From NCBI GenBank assembly GCA_019155205.2, contig JAHNZQ020000004.1:3952493-3983495 (forward strand): a stretch of DNA of 31,003 bases, in the 5' to 3' direction. Position numbers and translations under genes: made by a program. This DNA is from Gracilaria vermiculophylla (lineage: Eukaryota; Rhodophyta; Florideophyceae; Gracilariales; Gracilariaceae). A model generated the notes under the pieces. It saw only the letters and a program-made list of their open reading frames with translations. It was not told where the DNA came from and did no database searches. Positions within the stretch are counted from its first letter, which is position 1; every line of letters begins with the position of its first letter. Shown piece after piece: positions 1 through 10,052 of the stretch.

Positions 1-3000
1 ACCGCTGATCCCCAAACTTGTGGAATCCGAGAGCCTCACGCCCACATCCTGGTGCTTCACGAGTGTCAATCACGCTCACCGAACCATCCGAAGACCCGAC
101 CACGACAATACCCGGGTGCTTCGCCGTCCATATGCTTATGGCCGTAGGCCATGATCGTTTTTGCATAGATGGCCCCTGCCAAACGCAGTGCTCCGAAAGC
201 AAGTCCCACATTCTCACCACTTCATTCTCGCAACCCCCAGCAGCCAAGTACGATGACTGTTGGTCGAACGAAAGAGACAGGCCATTTCCAGATTGTTGGA
301 TCGCCTCAGAAAACACATCAGGAGCAGATGCGGGCTCAAGCCCAATGTTCATATTAGTACCGTCTGGCGATCCGAGAACGCTTTGCATGTGATACATGTC
401 AGCGCCACAATATTGAGCTTCGCGCGTTGTGCCCACAGTACTCCAGAACGATTTTCCGGAGGCTTGGAAAGTGCTCATGATTCGATACTTTTGGCCTAGC
501 ACATCAGATTTGAACACGGCAGCTCTGCCATCGTATGCTCCAGCCAGAATTATGGCAGACCGGCTGTTGGGTACTTCGTCATTCGACGATCCGGATTCAG
601 AGCTGTTCAAACATAGAATCGCACTGATGCCCACCTCCGGAGTCCCTGGAGGAGACGGGACACCAAATGATCCCTTGCACACTCCGTTTTCCACATCATA
701 AACCCCAACAGAACCCATGCTATCGCCTGTTGCCAGCAGTTTATAGTCTCCGACCTCTTTGTCACAAGAAAGGAAAGCCATCGCGGTCACTGCTCCACCA
801 CCTGCTCCCATCATGTAAACGCCAAGTTCACAAACAGCGCTGAAGTCAATCTCCTTTGGAATTCCAGATTCCGAAGAACCTTCTGAAGACTTCGAACCGG
901 ATTTCGACTCCTCTTCCCTGATTCGACGGCGCCTGCACAGCTTTTCCCACATGGTTATTCGCCGAGGCTGAGCTTTCTCCTCACGCACGAAATCAGATGT
1001 GTTTATATCACATTGAACTCGATTGATAAGAGCACAGCTCCACTCAAAAAGAGATAACATTGAGTTTCCCGCATCTGAAGCACACATTCCGGGATGCACT
1101 CGTCCAGCACCCGCATGACCAAGCAACTGTCTGCCTGCCCCAACCCTGTTTCTTTTGCTGTTGGCATTTCGAGAATATCCTCTAAGATTAGAGACAGCAG
1201 GTTTTAACGACGGGGACAAGGACTCCAAAGTATTGAGAATCTGATAAGAGTAACTCCTTCTCGGCGGACGAGGTGGCGATTTGGCTGTCATGGGCTCGTT
1301 CCTATCTCCGTCGCACGATGGATTAGCATTTGCTGGTCGTCCAGAATTTGGAGACATACCGAGCTGTTGAGAAATGTTGCGCACTAATGTCTCGATACCC
1401 TTGACCACTTGTATATGCGGCTTTTGTTTTGGGCTGTCGGTGTGTATCGCATTGTTGAGATTGCCATTGTTACGGCCCGAGAATCGAAAATCGTTTCCAG
1501 AGCCTGATGCACTTGGTAAAAGACTGACGCTACTCGTCCTAGGGAATCTGGTTAATTTTGGTATCTTGGATGTCGCGCCGAGGTCAAGACTATGTCCACT
1601 TTTCCATCGAACATGAATTTTTCCACTATCGACTGCCACTTGGAAAGGATCTGCTTCTCTCCCCATCCGTCCATATAAATCAGAACGCCGGGCTTCACTT
1701 CTCGACGGGCTGATTGCTTCACTGCGCTCGCTTATCCTTGAAGCTGTGTTCTTTAAAACAATAGGAGGTGATCCTATATCTTGATCGTTCGTTGCTCCGG
1801 TCGAAAAGCGGGGGGGTCGCGAGCTGCGCCTCGTCATTGTCCATTCATCCCTTCCTATCTGATTGGAAAAATTGACAAAGCCACTTCCCGGCTTTTCTTC
1901 AAGTATATCACGGGCATCTGACATATAAACCGTAGAATTACGTCCAGGATACGAATTTGGAGAGGAGCTTATCTTCCCGGCGACTTGTTCCGCTACTGGA
2001 TCACGAGAATCAACGATATCTTGAATTTGGTCAGAAATGAGATCAACACTTTCCCTTGCGATGGCTGCAACAACTGGATGAGAGTCGTAAGCCAGTTCCG
2101 ATAGCGAGATCCACATCAATGCATATGCCTCCTCGCACTGAATTGCGACCGAGCTGGATGATGTGAAATCTGAGTTCACGGCAGTGGTACCATCAATATC
2201 TGCACAATATGCTGCTCTTAGAAAGCGGTTGTGTCTTAACTTGACAGCCTTTGACAATGCTGCCGAGATTTCGCGACGCACTAATGTACTGCCCTCTTTG
2301 TCTAAATTCAGGGCTATTCTTCTCCCTATCAAAAGAAGCGCGTCTTGCTCCCGTGGCTCAAACTCTCTGAAGCCTGGAAGTCTCCTTTCCGAGGCTTCCA
2401 AGCCCTCGGACCGTATGGTTTCCTGTGGGCTATACTCCGCAATCCATTGATCGTGACTAGTAGGCTGTTGGGGCGATCTGAGCAAAGATGTTGGTAGCTC
2501 TCTTCTTGGAACGTTTTCACCAATCGGATTATAAGTTCTCTGATTCTCTTCCGCTGCAAACACATGTTGGTTTCTATTATCTCTATAAGTTCTGCTTTCT
2601 GAGCCGTCCAACAAATCCTCAAGGGTGGAATTCATAATGGTTGAAAGCGTGAAAGTAGCCGCTGCTCTCACATCTGGCGCACTGTCCTCCGAAGCGATTC
2701 GACTCAAATGGTTTGTAAACGTAGGCCATGACAGAAGTTGAGACATAAGTCCTCGGTTGCTATGCAGTATCACCTCCGTAAGACACAAACACGCCCAGCG
2801 TCGCACGAATGCATTGGGGTGGTTCAGCCGCTCAAGACAAAGTTCGATTATCTTACATTCCCGGAGACGATCGGCATATCGAACTGAAATTATCGACAAG
2901 ATGTAGAATGCTACAGCGATGCATACAGGCTTCGGTTCGGTCTCCCCGTTTTGTGGTTTTGCCACAAATTGTAAAAAGTACATGAACCTATCCTTTTCCA

Positions 3001-4944
3001 CAAGATCCGAACAAACAGATCCATCAAGAGCCAAGACTTTACCCCATATGAAAACTAACTCCTGGCGCACAATGTTCGATGGATGTTGAAGAAGACGCAG
3101 AATGTACGGAAACATGCCGATGGAAAGAGTAAAGTCGACCGCGTCAGCACCTGTTTGAACGAACCGAGAGAGTAATTGAAGTGTACGCAAGCGATCAGTC
3201 GGGCTGAGCAAACTGTGCAATGTCATGGGAAGCTGTTCCGGTGGACCGCGGTTTTGTGGTCCCTGGTCAAGCCATATTTCAAACGAACCCAGCTGATGTT
3301 GAAAAAACGGGTTGTTTTGATATCGATAAGTGGGAGGAGCGTTCGCAGTCTGCGGAACAGCTGGAATGTCTCCGTACGAGGAGCGATTAAGATAACGACG
3401 ATCGACATGCATCGGCTTTGTTCGATGAGGGTCAATGGCTGCAGATGAAACATTTTGCGCGGGTGACTGCATATCCGCCCCGGCACGCGCTGCAAGTGAT
3501 GACGAAGACGAAGATGGTTGCATGGCGCGACAGTTTTGGGACATCTTACTCCGATTCATGTCAGCAATCATTCTTGGCAACTGTATAAGGATATTTTCCA
3601 TGGCAAGCTCGAACCATTGCCAGAGAGGATGATTATGCGTATCGGGCAGGACAGGAGATGAAGCGGGTCTACACCTATGAAAGTGCATGATCCGGTTCGC
3701 TAACAGAAAGTTCCTCATCAAACTTGCCACCATGAGGTCGCGACGGTACAACTTGTTGAAAAGACTTCTCGGCAACAAGTTCCAAGCGATTGTATCAGTG
3801 ATAGCAGTCAAAATCCATTTCAGCTCTCCTAAAGGGGTGTTTCTCGCATCCAGCGTTCCGGGAATCTCGTCTAGCATTTCATACGTGACGCCGTCAACAA
3901 GAGTCCTTCTCCAAAACCATCGCAAGGCCGTCTTAATCGGAGTTGTAAGACAAGATGTGAAAATATCAGCAGGCAAGGCCGGAGTGGTAGGGAGCGTCTC
4001 TCCCTCCGAACACGCGGCTAGAAATATAGAATTTAGATGGGGAGCCGTGGCATTCTCGTCGCGGCGCCGTCCCCTCGCCTCGAATTCTCTGTCAAACTGA
4101 TCCATAAGTTTGTTGAAGTGACGCATAACAGTACCAGCAGAGTTCATATCAAAAATATACACAGCCGGAGTTCCTACAACTTCGTGCAAGTCATATATGT
4201 TGAAAGGAATATACTGAGTGTAGTTGTGGTTAAAAAACCAGAATTCTCCATTCGGAGTTGGTCTGGGAACGCCATGGCCATTGTAATAAAAAAGCATACG
4301 ATCATCCTTCGCAGAACGACGGAAAGACAGACACAACCGCCGCATTTCAATGACTGTAGGATCTGGAGCGACTCTGAACCGAGCTCTATGCTGCAAACTC
4401 TCGAACTGTCTTTTCAAAGTGGTCGAAATCTGCTGCATTGACTCTGTTGGATCTTGCAGGTTAGGCTCTGTCCATGCTTCAAGACATGCTCGTGGAGTCA
4501 AGCGCGATGTGTTCGGCGGTTCAACGCCGATATTCAAGCAGAGAATCAGAACGCCGTTGACTGTCCTTATTCGGTCCGTGAAACGCCATGGTTTGAGCGC
4601 TCGAATTACAGGAGAGCGATAAAGTGGTAATGACGTTTGAGACGTGGATGGTGGTCTACTCGCAGATGGTGAAGAACTTTCTTTCGCTTCTTTTGGTACG
4701 GATTCCTCTTGGAAAAGAACCTCATCTTCCTGCAGAGCGCAGAAATAACAGAAGGTCAACACAAAGCCGGCAACGAAAGATTATAGGAAAAAATGAAATA
4801 ACATACCTGCAAGACAAGAAGGTGGTGAGTAGAGGAGGAAAAAAGATTGCGCGAAGTAGTAGATAAAACGCGAGATGGTGACGAAGGTTGGGCGAATGTT
4901 GACGAACTAGAGGTCGTGTCAGAAGTGGAAGATAGGAGGGACAT
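1..4944 (-). CDS. RPTOR: RAPTOR, regulatory-associated protein of TOR (C-terminus cut by window edge)
   Basis: Scaffold subunit of TOR complex 1, which presents substrates to the TOR kinase and acts in the cytosol and on endolysosomal membranes. Exon 1 (4944-4807) encodes 46 Ser/Thr-rich residues. Exon 2 (4729-1) stays open to the window edge; I checked 1-1140 codon by codon and spot-checked the rest. About 1,620 residues are visible. The raptor N-terminal caspase-like domain spans about residues 94-275, with LCLNIGVEPP, YYNGHGVPRPTPNGE and NYTQYIP. FTSCLTTPIK and GELKWILTAITDTIAWNLLP follow. HEAT/armadillo-type sequence runs to about residue 740, then a polar linker, then WD40 repeats from about residue 1240 (for example VVVGSSDGSVSVID near 60-110). 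The protein is already longer than human RAPTOR (about 1,335 residues), mostly through its linker. The ATG at 4944 is the first in frame after a stop near 5030. The Cys of the caspase-like dyad is Met here. The family call is secure; further 5' exons cannot be excluded. Confidence 0.96.
4730..4806 (-). other. RAPTOR intron 1, 77 bp
   Basis: On the minus strand the donor reads CAG|GTATGT and the acceptor CTCTGCAG|G after a pyrimidine-rich tract. Reading through meets an in-frame stop at 4756. Removing these 77 bases joins residue 46 (Gln) to GluAspGluVal in phase 0 and restores the RAPTOR frame. This is the clearest spliceosomal intron in the window and helps show the DNA is eukaryotic. Confidence 0.85.
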
Positions 4945-5923
4945 GTTTCGGCTATCCAGCAGGCGGCCTAGCGACTCTGCCGCAGCACGAATCGTGTCCG
5001 TTTCGAAGTTAATGAGTAAACGGTGCCACTAGCCTAGGGAACGAAACAAGGTTAATGGTGAACTAAATGATGCAAGACCAAGGTTATAAGCCTGTATGGA
5101 TGTCGAGGAGGGGTTTCACCGCAGTGGAACTCATCTGTTATGTGTGCCGATGTGTTTGGAGAGTGTTGACGTGTGCAGCGAGCTGGGCACATTTTCGAAA
5201 ACGTGTAATACGGCTGCCAAAAATCTCGAAGCGCACTGCGTCCGTACCCAAGACAACTGAGAACGCTTAAGAATGCAACCCATGCGCAGCGCTCGAAAAA
5301 CAGCTCTCTTTGATGTCTGTGGGCCAATTCAATGCTGTTCTCCACCAGAAGAAACCGTGGATTTCTACTGAGTATGCACCCTTGCCGAATCTGTTCGATG
5401 CCACGGCAATGTGAAAACAGTTGTCTTCGGAACACAAAGGCTAAGGTAAATATACCACAACGCGGTATTTGGACGTGCTACGTTACGTCGTCTCGACACA
5501 GTCAAAGACTCCGAAGTATTTTGGCCCTCTTTGATTCGTACCAAGCGCTGAATGACTGTCGATTCTAAATAAGGAATCTTGATGATGCCATGGCCCATGG
5601 CCCATGATGGTGTTTGTCCTCCACAATGTGCACGTCGTGTTGTGCCTTACCCGCCTATGACTTTCGGTATCTATTGCACCATCCTGTATCTACGTCGTGT
5701 TTCCGCACGTCCGACAAGGCCAGCTTCTGGCCTGGAAATGTGCGTAAAACACTTGGCGTTAGGCGGTACGCAGGTCACACGTAGCGTAAACAAGACCTGA
5801 CTCGGTTTTGAAAGCAAGTGATGCTTCGGAGAATGAGGTTTGGCATCTTACTCGCCCCGATGCAGTTTAAAAATGGTTTGCTCTGTACTGATGTCGCTGG
5901 TGAAGCGTTTTTCCCTTTTGTAG
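4945..5923. other. Intergenic: RAPTOR 5' side and 3' side of the Nudix gene
   Basis: No convincing gene. The longest frame (minus, 5052-5435) opens with GTG and resembles no family I know. A short iteration of CCATGGCC occurs at 5588-5607. The RAPTOR promoter should lie in the first few hundred bases above 4944, and the Nudix 3' UTR just below 5924. Confidence 0.5.
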
Positions 5924-6622
5924 CTATTTGTTCTTTATCTGAGGCTGTAAGTGCTTGTTGTTCAAGTTATCTAAGGAATACTCCAACGCCCACTCGACAG
6001 TTGGGAAGGCAAGTTCATCCCATGGAATATTACTCCATGTAAACATACGCACCTGTTCCATTTCCGGGCCCGGCGCAATCTCATTCTCATTTAGCAGCGT
6101 AGATCGGTACACAAGTTGCACTTGATTGGCAGGCAAAATGTTATATACTGCTAACAGGTAAACAGGATCCATGTCAAGTAGGGCCCCCATTTCTTCACGA
6201 GCTTCACGTGCTGCGCCTTGATGGGCGGTCTCACCTGACTCGAGAAAGCCAGCCGGGATTGTCCACTTTCCCGTCGGCGCCGCGGCTCTCTTTCCAAGCA
6301 GTACGCGGCAACCATCCACGGAAATTGGAACGCAGGCAACAACCACCTTGGGATTTTCGTAGAGCACTACTCCGCAATCCGAGCATACAAGTCTTTCCCG
6401 TTCGTCGCCAGGGGGCACCTGATACTGTAGCCTCGATGCACAATTGCGACAGAAACCTGGTGGTCCCCTGGTGCGTTGTCTTGGAGCGGGTCTGGCAGCC
6501 TTATGCGTGCTTTTGGAGGTCTTTGCGTTAGGCATTGATTGTGAGCAAACCAGTACAGAGCTCTTCGATTCCATGAGTCGGCGTGGAGTCGTGTGCAGGG
6601 GACAGCACGAAGCAAAAGCCAT
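5924..6622 (-). CDS. NUDX23-like Nudix hydrolase with zinc ribbon (FAD/ADP-ribose pyrophosphatase type), probably plastid
   Basis: A 232-residue protein. After a Ser/Arg/Lys-rich leader comes a four-Cys zinc ribbon (CRNC at 58-61, CSDC at 80-83), YENPKVVVACVP, and a canonical Nudix box at about 125-147: GFLESGETAHQGAAREAREE fits G-x5-E-x7-RE-x2-EE. The order ribbon, ENPK, Nudix and then an APGPE segment matches plant NUDX23, which hydrolyses FAD and ADP-ribose in plastids. The frame is open further upstream, but only from a GTG; the ATG at 6622 begins MAFASCC, whose early Phe suits a red-algal transit peptide (inference). It is divergent from ESF1, with 307 bp between the two ATGs. The Nudix assignment is certain and the substrate inferred from family similarity. 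Confidence 0.88.
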   Translation of the reverse strand: MAFASCCPLHTTPRRLMESKSSVLVCSQSMPNAKTSKSTHKAARPAPRQRTRGPPGFCRNCASRLQYQVPPGDERERLVCSDCGVVLYENPKVVVACVPISVDGCRVLLGKRAAAPTGKWTIPAGFLESGETAHQGAAREAREEMGALLDMDPVYLLAVYNILPANQVQLVYRSTLLNENEIAPGPEMEQVRMFTWSNIPWDELAFPTVEWALEYSLDNLNNKHLQPQIKNK

Positions 6623-6929
6623 CGCGGATATCTTTTTGGCTACCCTTCGTACTCTGGGTTTGCGCACGGCACAAAGAGAATTTCCGAAGATGATAGATTA
6701 CAGTCGGGTTTCTCGAAGAGCACAATCTCGCGCTGTACGAAGCGGCGCGGTTGAACATCGTCATATCGGAAATTAAAAACAGCCACAAGCAATTGTCGAA
6801 TTGGGATCATGCGGATCCCGGCACGGCGCTTCGTCGACGCGCCAGAAGGGAATCCGCCCATCCCAAGTCGGAGCCGCCGTTGCATCGCGTTCTTCAATCG
6901 TAAAGCCGCTCGCCAATAAGCCACCCATC
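6623..6929. promoter_or_regulatory. Shared divergent promoter, NUDX23-like / ESF1
   Basis: The 307 bp between the two opposing ATGs must hold both 5' leaders and promoters. I saw no distinct TATA box. The function is inferred only from gene arrangement. Confidence 0.4.
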
Positions 6930-9029
6930 ATGGCTGCAGAAAAGGAGCCATCTACAATACCAGAAACGCTTTTAAATCGGAAGCGAAAGAATCACGCCGA
7001 ACACGATGAACAGCTTGACCATGAAACCAGCGACAAACGCTTCAAGGCGGCTCGAATCGATCCGCGCTTTAGTAGAGTTCCCAAGAAAGCAAAGCGACAT
7101 GTTGTAGATCCAAGATTCAAGGCTTCTCTCAAGTCTAATCCAGGTTTTCGTGACCTGGAAACACCAGTGGACCGTTTTGGAAGACCAAAGAAAGGTCGCC
7201 TTGCAATTTCACTGCAGGAGGCTGTTCAGAGCGACGAAAGTGAGGTTGAAAGCGAAAAAGAGGGTGACCGTTTTCTGAAGTTTGGCGAACGCTATCATGG
7301 GTACGATAGCTCGGATGAAGATGAAGCGTCGGACGAGCTCATGGAAAGCATGGCACACGACGAAGATGCCCAAACGGAAAGCATTCCTCTGGGAAAGGCC
7401 ACCAACAGACTAGCAGTCCTGGGGCTGGACTGGTCCACCACGCGAGCTGTGGATATATTCGCCAGTCTGGACAGCTTCTGCCCTCCAGGGAGACACATTT
7501 TTTCGGTTGAAGTTCATCCATCCAAGTTTGGCCTCGAGCGTCTTGAAAAAGAAGCTATTCTCGGACCACAAGTATTGTCAAAAACTGACTGGAATGTTGT
7601 GCAAAACGCGCGCCTGCATCAATCTTCTGCAAAGCTGCAGCCATCTACACAAGGGACCAAACACGACGACGAAAATCGCGATGACAAAGAAGGTGAGGAG
7701 GAGGATGAGGACGAAAAGAAATGGAAAGAGCAACTGGCTCTACGCAAGTACGAAGAGGAACGACTCAAGTACTACTACGCTGTGGTGCAATTTCCAGACG
7801 AAGCAAGTGCTGATGCCGTATACAAGCAATGTGATGGAGTGGAATACGCACAGTCTGGGCTTGAGTTTGACCTGCGTTTTATTCCGAACGATATGAAGAT
7901 TGAGTCCAAGCCTAGAGATCGGGCTGACAACGTTCCGGACGGGTATGCGCCTCCCGAGATCGCTTCCTCGTCACTCAATACGTCTCGAGTAAAGCTATCA
8001 TGGGATGTCGATGACCCAGAACGGATGATTTTGAAGAGGAGGGTGATAGGCAAGCACGAAGAAGACGAGCAAAATCTAAAGGCATATCTGGCGTCCTCGT
8101 CTGACGAAGAGAAGGGTGGCGAAGAGCAGCTTGAAGCGAAGAAAAGGCTTTTGTTGGGTGCGATAGAGGGCGGGGATGGCGGCGCTAAGCAGGCGCAAGA
8201 GGAGGAAGAGGATATGAACATGCAGATTTCGTTTGAGCCCGGCATGTTTGAGAAGGGAGAGGAAATAGTGAAGCGAAAGCAAGAGCGAGAAGAGCAAAGG
8301 AAAGAAACCGCGTGGGAGGCACGCATGCGTCGGCGAGCGGAGCGAAAGACGGAAAAGCGCAAAGCACGGCGGGCCAGGATGAGTGATGCGCTGGACGGAA
8401 GCCACGAGCGACGAGACGATGAGACTGCGGCAGAAAAGGGCGAGATGCGGGAGAATGAGGGCGAAAATAGCGGATTCGATGACGCGTTTTTCTCCGCTGA
8501 ACGGTCAATTGAAGATGCAGAAGCCAGGGGTGAGGCTGACGCGCTGAAGGAGACAAGCAAGAGAAGAAAGGCAACACAGGGAAGAATGGATGACCAGAAG
8601 AGGAATGATAAAAAGACGCACAGCGGTTTACTGCAATCAGATGAGTCAGATGACGAGGATGTGCGGCAGAGGCGCAAGGAGAAGCGCAAAGGCGGGCGAC
8701 GACGAGCACAACAGGAGCACGGCAAGGAAGGCAAGCCGGGCGATGTGAGGAATGCGGCGGTCGATGTGAAAGACAAGCGGTTCGAGAAGATGTACAAGTC
8801 GCATCTGTTTGCGCTCGACCGCACTCACCGCAAGTACAAGGACAACGACACCAACCAGCGGATCATGGCGGAGATGATGCGGCGGCGGCGGGAAGGGAAT
8901 GCGGGCCAGGAGAATACAGCGGCTAAGGGGCCACGGAAAGCGAATGCTAATGAGGATTTGCGGGAGCTGGCGGGGCGGCTGCGGGCGAAAGCGAAGGCGC
9001 GAGCAGCGGGTCAGCGGCAAGATCAGTAA
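6930..9029 (+). CDS. ESF1: ESF1 homologue, nucleolar pre-rRNA processing factor
   Basis: A 699-residue nucleolar protein needed in yeast for 18S rRNA maturation within the small-subunit processome. The N-terminal ESF1 signature is at about 37-90 (DKRFKAARIDPRF, VVDPRFKASL, VDRFGRPKKGRL). An acidic Ser/Asp/Glu stretch follows, then the central ESF1 RRM-like region at about 159-330 (NRLAVLGLDW, RLKYYYAVVQFPD, FDLRFIPNDM, VKLSWDVDDPERM). The C-terminal half is charged and low in complexity. A NUC153 motif lies at about 610-650 (DKRFEKMYKSHLFALD). The frame opens further upstream with TTG, but the ATG at 6930 (ATCATGG) has good context and precedes the conserved N-terminus. The last 83 bases of coding sequence overlap a minus-strand ORF. 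Confidence 0.93.
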   Translation: MAAEKEPSTIPETLLNRKRKNHAEHDEQLDHETSDKRFKAARIDPRFSRVPKKAKRHVVDPRFKASLKSNPGFRDLETPVDRFGRPKKGRLAISLQEAVQSDESEVESEKEGDRFLKFGERYHGYDSSDEDEASDELMESMAHDEDAQTESIPLGKATNRLAVLGLDWSTTRAVDIFASLDSFCPPGRHIFSVEVHPSKFGLERLEKEAILGPQVLSKTDWNVVQNARLHQSSAKLQPSTQGTKHDDENRDDKEGEEEDEDEKKWKEQLALRKYEEERLKYYYAVVQFPDEASADAVYKQCDGVEYAQSGLEFDLRFIPNDMKIESKPRDRADNVPDGYAPPEIASSSLNTSRVKLSWDVDDPERMILKRRVIGKHEEDEQNLKAYLASSSDEEKGGEEQLEAKKRLLLGAIEGGDGGAKQAQEEEEDMNMQISFEPGMFEKGEEIVKRKQEREEQRKETAWEARMRRRAERKTEKRKARRARMSDALDGSHERRDDETAAEKGEMRENEGENSGFDDAFFSAERSIEDAEARGEADALKETSKRRKATQGRMDDQKRNDKKTHSGLLQSDESDDEDVRQRRKEKRKGGRRRAQQEHGKEGKPGDVRNAAVDVKDKRFEKMYKSHLFALDRTHRKYKDNDTNQRIMAEMMRRRREGNAGQENTAAKGPRKANANEDLRELAGRLRAKAKARAAGQRQDQ

Positions 9030-9585
9030 GAGCGCTGGTGAAGACACGCAGGGCGTTGTGCAGAGAGGCGCACGACTGGGCGGCTGGGAGGGGGTTGGCG
9101 GAGTTCAGCAGGACGTCGACTGGCGCGGCGAGGCAGTGGTGCACAATGTGATGCAGCGGGGCGCGCTGGCGCGCCTCGGGCGCCCACCGATGACACAGGG
9201 CGTGCACGAAGGCGGCGAAGTGGAGGCGCGCGTCGGCGCCCATCCACAGCACGCGTTGCGGGTCGCGGGGGCGCAGCGCGGCGGCCAGCTCGTCGCGGCG
9301 CTCATGCACGACGTGGTGGAAGTGCGCGCGCAGCTCGGCCAGCGCCGCGGCCAGCCGCAGCAGCCGCTGTGCGCGCGCGTCGCCGTTGCCGTCGCCGTCT
9401 CCGAAGTGCTGACGACGCGCCGCGGCGCGCGCTGAGAGCGCAGCCGCGTCGCGGTGCGCGCGGTGCGCGGTGATGATCGAGTTCGGCAGCAGCGCGCTGT
9501 CGTCGCCGCCGTGTTGCTCCCGCGGCACGCCGCCGAGCCGCGCGCTCAGTTTCTGCCAACCCTGCGCACGCTCCGCCGCGGCCAT
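8947..9585 (-). CDS. Unrecognised Ala/Leu/His/Arg-rich protein overlapping the ESF1 end
   Basis: A 212-residue ORF from an ATG in good context (GCCATGG) to a stop inside the antisense of ESF1. I do not recognise a family. It has helix-like stretches with spaced Leu, His, Phe and Trp, for example QRLLRLAAALAELRAHFHHV, LHFAAFVHALCHRW and CLAAPVDVLLNSANPLP, and a Pro/Ala tail. That pattern looks more like a folded helical protein than antisense low complexity. However, the region is very GC-rich and long chance frames are expected there, so it may not be a gene. Its position fits: it would be divergent from the HVA22/REEP gene and convergent with ESF1, as in the rest of the window. The frame is open further 5' only from a GTG. 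Confidence 0.45.
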   Translation of the reverse strand: MAAAERAQGWQKLSARLGGVPREQHGGDDSALLPNSIITAHRAHRDAAALSARAAARRQHFGDGDGNGDARAQRLLRLAAALAELRAHFHHVVHERRDELAAALRPRDPQRVLWMGADARLHFAAFVHALCHRWAPEARQRAPLHHIVHHCLAAPVDVLLNSANPLPAAQSCASLHNALRVFTSALTDLAADPLLAPSLSPAAAPPAPANPH

Positions 9586-10052
9586 GGCTGCCAGCGCGAC
9601 GATGGCGGACGAGACGCGCTGCGGCGCACGACGATGGCGGGCGAGACGCGCTGCGGCGCACGACGATGGCGTATGCGCCGCCCCTCTTCTGGGCGCGGCG
9701 CCGTTCAAAAGTTGAATTCGAAAAATGGACACCGTCGCCTTACACTGCACTCTTACATTGCGCTGACTGTGCGCGCTTACACTAGTTGCGCTTTTCACGC
9801 TCCTCCGGCAGCCGCTGTGCCCAGTGCCGCTGCTGCGGGCGCGAAACGCTTGCTGCGCAACACTCGTTACCTCGGGGCTTGTCTCGTGCCCTCTACCCTA
9901 TAAGTCGCGCGCTCACCCGACCGTATTCCACGCGCCACGCAGCCCGCCGTACGCTGCTGCCCGGCTCGCCGCCCGCCCTACGCCTACGTCCCGTCGTTCC
10001 CGCCCCCGCCACCGCCTTCCGCCTCGCATTGCTGCGCGATCGCTTGTGACCC
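9586..10052. promoter_or_regulatory. Divergent intergenic region; TATA-like element for the HVA22/REEP gene
   Basis: GC-rich 467 bp between opposing ATGs, including the 32-bp repeat. A TATA-like CTATAAG lies at about 9899-9905, roughly 150 bp before the HVA22/REEP ATG, and is followed by a C-rich leader. The promoter role is inferred from position and motif only. Confidence 0.3.
9597..9671. repeat. 32-bp tandem repeat, 2.3 copies
   Basis: Copies at 9597-9628 and 9629-9660 differ at one base (GGACGAG versus GGGCGAG), followed by an 11-base partial copy. The unit begins CGACGATGGCGG and ends CTGCGGCGCA. It lies just upstream of the minus-strand ATG at 9585, so it would fall in that gene's leader or promoter. 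Near identity suggests recent duplication. Confidence 0.9.

Noticed and set aside
5052..5435. 127-codon minus frame between RAPTOR and the Nudix gene
   Set aside because: It opens with GTG, has no family resemblance and lies in the likely RAPTOR promoter.
6801..6929. Earlier ESF1 start at a TTG
   Set aside because: A eukaryotic gene would rarely start at TTG. The ATG at 6930 has good context and precedes the conserved domain.
7775..8824. 349-codon minus frame antisense to ESF1
   Set aside because: It is Ser/Phe/Leu-rich antisense of the charged ESF1 C-terminal half. It has no domain pattern, and ESF1 is clearly the real gene on the plus strand.
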